Below, one piece after another: positions 56,868-64,000 of a DNA stretch of 64,000 bases (position 1 is its first letter; each line of letters starts with the position of its first letter). The stretch comes from Microglena sp. YARC (Eukaryota; Chlorophyta; Chlorophyceae; Chlamydomonadales; Chlamydomonadaceae), in assembly GCA_022414725.1 (NCBI GenBank), contig JAJSRW010002075.1, forward strand, positions 10,001 through 74,000, given 5' to 3'. The notes under the pieces are model-generated. The model saw only the letters and a list, made by a program, of their open reading frames with translations. It was not told the origin of the DNA and made no database searches. The position numbers and the translations under genes were made by a program.

Positions 56868-59500
56868 CTATCATTTTCAATGCAATACCGTTATATCCAT
56901 TAGTTGCAACACCATTTATCCTAACACTTTTTCTTTCGAATCCTTTTTGTTCCATTTTTGGGACGAAAATCTTAGAACTCCAAAATTCACCTGACCATTC
57001 GTTGAAGCAATCTCTTAAATTGACAACTGATACCTTGTTACCAGGTTGGACGTCGCAACATTCTTTAATGAACATTTTAATCTTGTCTTGTTCTTCTAAA
57101 TAACTACGTCCAAAGTCTTTCACCTTCTTTGGGGCGCCCTTCTTCAAATCTTGTGATGCATACCATTTAACGGACCCTTGGACTAACCAATTGAACACAC
57201 CAGGCAAATCAGCCTTTAGCTTGTCCTTCAAGTCATTATCTCGCTGTCTCTTATACAATGTAGGCTTCTCACCGGGTTCTAAATCAGTGAATGTAACAGG
57301 GAAATGGATGCAAATGAGCCGTTCAATGATGGCTATGTCAACCTCAGATATTATGGGCATACAATTGGTATTTAATATACATTGTTGTCTAGGTATGATT
57401 TCAATGGGGTCTTTAAACTTGGCCGCTGCGGGAATTGTGTCTCCTCCTGAGAACAATTTGACTGTATCCATTCTTAGTCGGTCTCCGGGACTCATTTCAT
57501 TGAATACATCAAGTCGCGCTCCCCTTATTTTGGCCTTTTCATCCATATTGGCTACATTCTTGCTTTCAATGAGGACACCAGTGTTCATCTCAACATACAT
57601 TCGGTTCATAATCAGTTGCAGCACTTGTGATATTAAACTTTTGCAATTACGACCACTACCCGTCATTATCACGAATATTTCCTCTTTCACTTCGCCTGTG
57701 ATAGAGTACCCAAGTAGTTTTTGGATGAAAGATACCATCTCGTGATCCTCTGCCATTGCCGAGGTTAATATACTTTTTATCAGGGCAGTTGATGCGTTTG
57801 GATTGTAATACACGTTGCATATATTGAATATCATGTCTTGTGGTTGACGATCCCTTAACTCTCCGGTTCTTAGATCAACAACTCCGTTTTTGACTCCTAG
57901 TAGATATGGGAAGCAGTCTAATTCGTTGTGAAAGTTGGGGCTTCTAAAATGAACCGCTGCAGTTTTCATAATGCTCCCCATACCTGCTGATGTCTTGACT
58001 CTGTTTTCCATGGCATTGATCATGGTCTTTAGTTTATTTAATCGTTTTTGTTCTTCTTCTTGATTGTCTCCTTCTTTTGGAACATCTTCGGACACGGCAT
58101 GGGATAACTGTTTGAGGACGGCGGATACTCGAGACATGATGGTGGAGTACAAATGATTTTCTTTGTACTCGATCCATATTGTTTGTTTTTCGTCGAATAA
58201 ATAGTATACATCTGTGTTTACGTATTTGATTGTGTCTTTAAAGAGTCTGTATACTAGATCGCTCATTCCCATGTCTTTGTCTGTAATATTATTTATGAGC
58301 GTCTGTTTATCATCATTGTCCATTACGTCTATCTGCATCGAAGCATTGTATTTCTGCATAATAGCATTGTATGCTTCTATATCATCTTCCTTCGCCCACG
58401 ACCTCAATGAGCAGATTGTCAACCCATGGTCAGTCATGGCTCTCCACTTCTTCTCGCATTCACTTATTCTGAACTTGATGCTGTGTTTGCTGAACTCGAC
58501 CCAAGACTGTAAAAGCTCCCGTTCATTTAATGTTATGTAAGCAGAAACCCGTTTTAATCCACGAATCATACTCTTCTGCACGTTGGGGTGACAGGATGTC
58601 AACTAGCTTCAAAGCTAACTCGGTGTAATCTTCAGTAGAGGATAGCGTTGCACCGGATGGAGTGACAGACGAAGAGTTTACAAATGAAATACACGACTTT
58701 GTGCTACTTAAAGATTTTTTTGGTTTGTGACCCTTTTGTGGAGTAAATGCATTCAGTGTTTGTACCGGATAGACAGGCGATCAACTAGATTAGTGTTGGA
58801 ATCGGTATACTCCTTTCCGAACGTCGCTTTCCAGGGGAATTGTTCATTTGGTTTTTTTGATCCGTACATGAGCCAGTTGTTGCGGTTCAATGACCGCCTC
58901 GTCATACATATGCTATGTGGGTTGTCCAGCACCCCAGGAATACATAGCTTGTCGGAGTGTTCATCTAGGAACCTTTGTCGTATGGCGTATTGAATCTCTG
59001 GACATGTGACGATATTCCGGGTATTGGATGTGGAATCCGTCCTTATAACACCCGGCTTTCGAGGGATCCTGTCTGGGACTTGGCTTCTCAAGCAGATATA
59101 ACACGTAATCCGGGTTCTCAACGTAGTCTCTGATGATGATTCCTAGTGCATCCAGGATTGGTTTGATGTGTTCTTCCATGTCATACAAACGCTCTTTGTG
59201 TTCCCCTTGTTTTGAAGTCGAAATCTATGAGAATGGGAGACACAGATTGGTGAGCCTCTGTAATTGACAAAGATGCACCGCTTTTCAGAGCGTCTTTGTA
59301 GAGAGCCATGAAGTGTTGTATGTGAGTTTGTGGAATGCAATACGAACCGCCATCAAAGCTTGTGTGTGGTAACTGTTTTGTTCCGGCCAACCTTGAACTC
59401 TTGCATAAAACTCATTTAAGGATTTGATAGATTCAACAGTATTAATAGTTTCTTTGGCGGGAAACATTATTTTTATCCTATCTCGTGTATTATTTACCAT
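56868..59500 (-). pseudogene. Primase-helicase 2: NCLDV D5-type, frame-broken
   Basis: At least four minus-strand frames make one gene of about 880 codons. The N-terminal AEP primase shows VSPILIDFDFK (motif I, near 59230), KDGFHIQYPE (near 59020) and NNWLMYGSKKPNEQFPW (near 58860), the pattern of giant-virus D5 proteins. The linker LVDILSPQRAEEYDSWI lies near 58590, and the helicase occupies 58540-56868. Walker A reads GSGRNCKS where NGKS is expected (57643-57645 encodes Cys). Later motifs are VKLFSGGDTIPAAAKF, LNTNCMPII and IERLICIHFP. The end is a winged-helix-like module (FVPKMEQKGFERK). Breaks lie near 59185, 59110, 58750 and 58540. Confidence 0.85.
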
Positions 59501-59637
59501 TACACGAGATCGTTTTTAAAGTGTTTTTATTAAAAATGAAACACACAAAAAGGACTTAAGAGTTAACGGGTATAGTGTATTATATATACACGATATATAC
59601 GTGCTTTAATTATGGAAAAAAAGGATATTCATCAATG

Positions 59638-59960
59638 ACCAAGTCGAAATATGCAGAATTTGATGTTGCTTATAAGGCAGATCTGAATGAAGTTAAAGAC
59701 GTAGATGCCGATAAAGTTGCGGTAGATCATACTAGCAATATTAAGGCGATGTCACAATGTTTGATCCAAGCATTTCATCGTACAAAAAAGATCTAATTGA
59801 TAAACGACGACAAGAAACAGGTAAAAACGATCTTACGAGCTACTGAACCGTAAGTACTACGACACACAACAAGGATGAAATAGACAAGAAAAAATGTCAT
59901 GAAACACAAGATTACGTAGAGCGGCAAAAAAAGAACTAGATGAGATCAATGAACAATAAA
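59638..59960 (+). pseudogene. Decayed relative of the 53715 gene
   Basis: A first frame (MTKSKYAEFDVAYKADLNEV, to 59796) is followed by shifted or stopped pieces ending RRAAKKELDEINEQ near 59950. This corresponds to the end of the protein at 53715-54089. It lies divergently beside primase-helicase 2, as the intact gene does beside primase-helicase 1. Confidence 0.5.
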
Positions 59961-60179
59961 GACAGTGACTCTAAGTAATTACGTATAATGTGTCAGCAAA
60001 ATACAAACGTTTTATTTTTAAGAATCTACGGTACGGTAGTATTAACCGATAAATTTTCCGTAAATCATAACACATTGTAATGGCGTATTGCTAATATTAC
60101 ATCGCGAAATCTTACATGGTCACGATATGTAAACAGTTACACGAATCATCGAATGTTAGTATATCGGTAACAACAAGGT

Positions 60180-60190
60180 ATAAAAAAGAG

Positions 60191-60221
<31 letters not shown>

Positions 60222-61345
60222 GTTCATCCCGCCCTTTTTCTGAACACTTATAGGTGTGCTCTTGATAACATTAGTCAGCTAGCGACGATCGTTATTGATC
60301 ATCTCATAGTCCTTTCGCGATAGTGGCTTTGCATAGCTTGTCGTTCATCACCTTTCATACACTCGATGAATCGATCGTTTTTCCTGTCATCAACGGGAAC
60401 AGTAGGCTCTGGAGTAGGATCATCGCAATGTCATCCTGAGGGAGTGGCATTTTTGGACAGGACATGCAAGGATGTCTTTCTCTGTCTGTTTGACATGCTC
60501 AGAGTTTATCTTGATTTGATTCAGCCTGGCTATCACCTTTTCAAACCTATATGCATCAACTGCCTTTTGTAAGCAATGCACCTGGTCTCGTTAGAGGACT
60601 TCATAGAAATATCCAAAAGCACGAAGGCTGATGGAAAGTCTTGATGACAGACATAGGCAAAGACATAGACATGTTGTTTGTTTGTTTGTTTGTTTGTTTG
60701 TTTTAATAACCGGTCCCTTTTATTACTGTTTCAATTTTTTTTCATTGTCAATATTTATCCAACTCATGTGATAACGAATGTATATCGAATGTAGTATATC
60801 GGTAACAACAAGGTATAAAAAAGAAGGTTTTTTTGTTTTGTTTTTTTTGTTTTTTTTTGTTTATCCCGCCTTTTTCTGAACACTTATAGTGTGCTCTTGA
60901 TAACATTAGTCAGTGCTAGCGACGATCGTATTGATCATCTCATAGTCCTTCGCGATAGTGGCTTTGCATAGCTTGTCGTTCATCACCTTCATACACTCGA
61001 TGAATCGATCGTTTTTCCTGTCATCAAAACGGGAACAGTAGGCTCTGGAGTAGGATCATCGCAATTCGTCATCCTGAGGGAGTGGCATTTTTGGACAGGA
61101 CATGCAAGATGTCTTTCTCTGTCTGTTTGACATGCTCAGAGTTTTATCTTAATTTGATTCAGCCTGGCTATCACCTTTTCAAACCCATGTGCATCAACTG
61201 CCTTTTGTAAAGCAATGCACCTGGTTTTTCACTGTTAAGAGGACTTCATAGAACTATCCAAAAGCACGAAGGCTGATGGAACAGTCTTGATGACAGACAT
61301 AGGCAAAGACATAGACATGTTGTTTATGTTGTTGTTTGTTTGTTT
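60180..61345 (-). pseudogene. Tandemly duplicated decayed viral gene (two copies)
   Basis: Two units of about 640 bp (about 60190-60710 and 60830-61345) are near-identical. On the minus strand they encode pieces such as CIALQKAVDAHGFEKVIARL (copy 2), RLNQIKINSEHVKQTEKD (copy 1) and FIECMKVMNDKLCKATIAKD. All are broken by single-base indels, different in each copy. The first piece resembles short K/R-rich conserved proteins of giant viruses, a weak recollection. Poly(T) and GTTT repeats flank the copies. Confidence 0.5.
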
Positions 61346-61691
61346 GTTTTGGCTTGTTTGTATGTTTGTTTGTTTGTTAACCGGTCAGCAACAACAAGGT
61401 ACTCCCCGCCTTTATCTCTGAACACTTATAAGATTTTTTTATCATGCTGTTTCAATTTTTTTATGATCGATATTCAATTTTATCTCAAACTCATGTGCAT
61501 TCGAACTGCTTTTTGTATAACTTTTAAAATTCCATAGGTGAATCCAGAAGATTGTTGTTATATATATTTTTTACTTTTCCTTTTGCACTCATGCAGATTT
61601 GGTGAAGATGCTGAGTAGCAATTTACTGTCCGGAGGATTTATGTACTATCATTTTGTGTGGCATTTTTATATCATATGTGCATAAATTGAG

Positions 61692-62144
61692 ATGTACGAT
61701 AAAGGCGGGGTATTCGAGGGATTTGCTACAGTACGGTACCCATTGAAGGCTGTTTTGTTAGGGACAATTCATTTGACAAATGAGACCGGCCAGATACTGG
61801 AAATCCTGTTGTCACCCATTCAGAACAATCAACGTCATACTGTCAAAGCGGAGAATAGATGCAACTTCAATGCATCTGGAGTCCGGCGCGGCGGACTTGA
61901 AGTTGTCATGTAGAGCCGGCAACTAATGCTGAAAGGTTCAATGGGTCTGTCCTTGGTAATGGGGAGACCTGCTATATTAGAGACTTATTTCAAAACAAGA
62001 CCTACTTTGACGATAATTGCAAAGAAACCTAGTGGCGGGAAATTCAATGTTGTGGAGGATGTCATGGTTCATCGCAGACGCGACTATGTCTTTAAATTGA
62101 AACACTACAATGAAGCATTGGCTCATCACGAAAGTCAAGAGTAG
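61692..62144 (+). CDS. Hypothetical, one or two short frames
   Basis: Two consecutive frames (61692-61913, starting MYDKGGVFEGFATVRYPLKA; 61926-62144, starting MLKGSMGLSLVMGRPA) are 12 bases apart in the same reading frame (shift of 234, divisible by 3). A single TAG separates them, so they may be one gene with a stop. No family is recognised. Confidence 0.3.
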
Positions 62145-62180
62145 CTCTGAAAAACAAATTTATTATACACTCTTGACACG

Positions 62181-62240
62181 ATGTACCTAGCGGCAATGAT
62201 TTTTGTATACATTGCCATTGCCATTGGCGGATACTACTAA
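62181..62240 (+). CDS. 19-aa hydrophobic peptide
   Basis: MYLAAMIFVYIAIAIGGYY would form one membrane helix. It is too short to be sure. It overlaps the start of the next frame, which also has hydrophobic stretches. Confidence 0.2.
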   Translation: MYLAAMIFVYIAIAIGGYY

Positions 62241-62544
62241 TGTAACGAGATTTAATCCACTCAAACGCCCGTTTTTTTTGCAAAGTCATCCGCTTGTCTC
62301 TTTCGCCATGGTGGTGCTGATATACTTTGGATTACGGGAAGGTGTTGACCACGCATTCGTTCATCTGTTCAGCATTGTTGGGACATACTGCAATCATACT
62401 GATGGTCGTGTACAAACGCCAACTTACAGGACAAAAAACAGAAGAAATTTCAGGCAATGGCTTAAAGAATTGTATCGACGAGTGTCGTGTACATATAATA
62501 CTTTTAGGAAAAACTATGTCTATTGTGAAAAAAAATTGAAATAG
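62203..62544 (+). pseudogene. Possible membrane protein, frame uncertain
   Basis: Two overlapping frames carry hydrophobic segments: LVSFAMVVLIYFGLREG (frame from 62203) and LLGHTAIILMVVYKRQ (frame from 62327). Together they look like a two-helix membrane protein broken by a shift near 62370-62390. Not recognised. Confidence 0.3.
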
Positions 62545-62609
62545 TAATAAAAGGGGTCGGTCATTTATTACTATTTCAAGACAAGACAAGACAAGAAAAT
62601 AATATTCAC

Positions 62610-62801
62610 ATGGCAGACAATGACTCACATGCAGACAATGGCAAAGCCACGTATTTGTCATACAATGAAAGCAAAATGGCAGACAACGGAAGCCACGCGG
62701 CCAACGAGACAATGAAAGCCAACCATGACAGAAAGCCACATCTGACAGAAAGCCACAATGACAGATTTTGGTCATCTTGTCGCTCAATGACCTGGATATG
62801 A
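62610..62801 (+). CDS. Short hypothetical with internal repeat
   Basis: A 63-residue frame has repeated MADNxSHADN-type phrases, matching a roughly 60-bp imperfect DNA repeat (GGCAGACAATGACTCACATG). Hydrophilic; no family is recognised, and it may be non-coding repeat. Confidence 0.25.
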   Translation: MADNDSHADNGKATYLSYNESKMADNGSHAANETMKANHDRKPHLTESHNDRFWSSCRSMTWI

Positions 62802-63212
62802 TCGAGTTACTATTCTTAACAGTGTGGGCAATGTGATCTGGCATGAGATGAAGATCTTTGACCCCGTGCATTCTACGCCACACATTTCTCGACAACCGCA
62901 ATGGAGAATTGGTGTTAACATGCGCAGAGTTATTGGAATGCGGTTGATCCAGACTCTTGACTAGCGGGTTGATACTGTCCATTGATACACGATGAACTGG
63001 TAGTGTTTATTGGTACTGTTTCATGAACGTGAAATGGACAAAAGCTACATTGGCAAAAAACTGGCAACAAGATGAGGCTTGACAACATGACCAGGGCTAT
63101 TGGTCTTTTCATGAATCGAACGGAGCTCTGTCTGCATTGCATACGATATCCGAGAGAAGATCTACACGTATCTGTAAAGTGGGGAGGTTGAACGGAATGT
63201 AGGAACGGAAAA

Positions 63213-63213
63213 C

Positions 63214-63240
<27 letters not shown>
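63213..63240. repeat. Poly(A) tract
   Basis: A run of about 23 A residues with a short AAG-rich continuation lies 40 bases before the small membrane-peptide frame. Confidence 0.8.
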
Positions 63241-63244
<4 letters not shown>

Positions 63245-63280
63245 CTTCTTTTTTATAGTGCTCTCATTCGGTCACCAATT

Positions 63281-63385
63281 ATGTTTTTTCCACATGGACA
63301 TACAATTATCGTTGTCACACTAACTATCTTGTTTATATACCTTTGTATAAGGCTTAAGGGAAAAAGAAATACACCGGCGTTTTAG
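63281..63385 (+). CDS. 34-aa single-helix membrane peptide
   Basis: The frame MFFPHGHTIIVVTLTILFIY, then LCIRLKGKRNTPAF, has one strong hydrophobic helix followed by a basic tail. This is the usual N-out/C-in small membrane protein shape. Such microproteins are common in virus particles, but length alone makes this tentative. Confidence 0.35.
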   Translation: MFFPHGHTIIVVTLTILFIYLCIRLKGKRNTPAF

Positions 63386-63544
63386 TACAAATATTTTTGC
63401 AAACCATTGATGGTATTCATATCAGAAACAATATTTTATACTAATAATACAATTCTATTTACATTATATACAAAACTAATTATTAATTATAAAACATTGT
63501 GCAACCAATCTATATAAAACGTAGAATAATGATTCGTCCAATAT

Positions 63545-64000
63545 CTACAGAAGAAATACATGGATTGGTAAATGGACCGAGTCAAATCCAAAAAACACAA
63601 ATGGGATGTTGGTACACTTGAGTTTTACGAACAAAGGTCTATACATGGGATATTGTCGAGACATATATCCAGATAAACCATGGGTACTGGCATTGGATAA
63701 GTAAAAACTCAGCGTAACGTGGACATTGTGCAAGCTAACCCGGATAACATGGTATTGGTGTGGATTGAGTGTAAACCCAAATGTAACTCCTAGATATTGT
63801 CCCAATAAAAACCCACATCGCCATGGAACTGGGCTAGATTAAAATCAAACTCAGACATAATATTCGACTGGTGCAAGCAAACCTCGATAAACCATGGGGA
63901 TTGGTATGGTTGAGTGCGAACCGCCACATCACCTGGACATTGTGCAAGCCACATTATCGATAAAACCATGTTGGGATTGGTTCAGACAGCTTGAACCCAA
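63545..64000 (+). pseudogene. Remnant of a giant-virus NPDKPW-type repeat protein
   Basis: Pieces in several frames repeat a pattern of about 25-30 residues: DIVQANPDN, TWYWCGLSVNPNVT, YPDKPWVL and DKPWGLVWLSAN. This matches the N-P-D-K-P-W / W-x-W-L-S-x-N-P repeat I know from giant-virus proteins. The DNA itself shows matching units (GGACATTGTGCAAGC at 63720 and 63938). Stops and shifts occur in every unit, so it is decayed. Confidence 0.45.

Overview
The window is eukaryotic nuclear DNA, most likely from a unicellular alga (inference). Its left two thirds carry GT-AG introns, microsatellites, tRNA-derived SINEs and a copia LTR retrotransposon. Its right quarter is AT-rich, intron-poor and full of genes typical of giant viruses (NCLDV). 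I cannot name the species from sequence alone.

Layout. (1) 1-23.5 kb is one plus-strand gene for a cytosolic-type leucine-rich-repeat (RNI-like) protein. I resolve 13 exons (595-735 to 23062-23479). Their splice phases agree at every junction, apart from one frame break in a G/C homopolymer of the Ser/Pro-rich exon 7. The introns are packed with truncated copies of the adjacent exon: copies of its 5' part lie upstream and copies of its 3' part, with the splice donor, lie downstream. This includes a roughly 124-bp unit repeated about 18 times at 6.7-8.9 kb. Microsatellites and a poly(T)-linked array of about 22 copies fill the rest. (2) 23.5-41.6 kb is a transposon landfill: a foldback element holding a reverse-transcriptase zinc-domain remnant, three tRNA-derived SINE copies, a 6.7-kb Ty1/copia element with two 197-bp LTRs (minus strand, decayed, RT active site YVDH), and a 3.5-kb inverted repeat carrying fragments of a host gene. 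(3) 41.6-47.2 kb is a transition zone: a 54-aa two-helix membrane protein, a 91-bp tandem array of about 14 copies, a SET-domain protein with a Pro/Lys-rich tail, and a 2-kb compound array. (4) 47.2-64 kb is virus-derived: a RecD-like helicase, an F-box-like protein, an ankyrin-like protein, two different D5-type primase-helicases, two GIY-YIG (T5orf172-like) proteins, small membrane peptides, a tandemly duplicated decayed gene, and remnants of a NPDKPW-type repeat protein.

The most striking relation is in the viral block. Each GIY-YIG protein carries, at its C-terminus, the C-terminal module of a different one of the two neighbouring primase-helicases. Partial copies of both helicase genes also lie scattered between the genes. 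The replication genes (two primase-helicases, RecD-like helicase) are almost all broken by frameshifts, several in or next to homopolymers. The block is therefore either a decaying endogenous giant-virus segment or one affected by consensus errors in the assembly.
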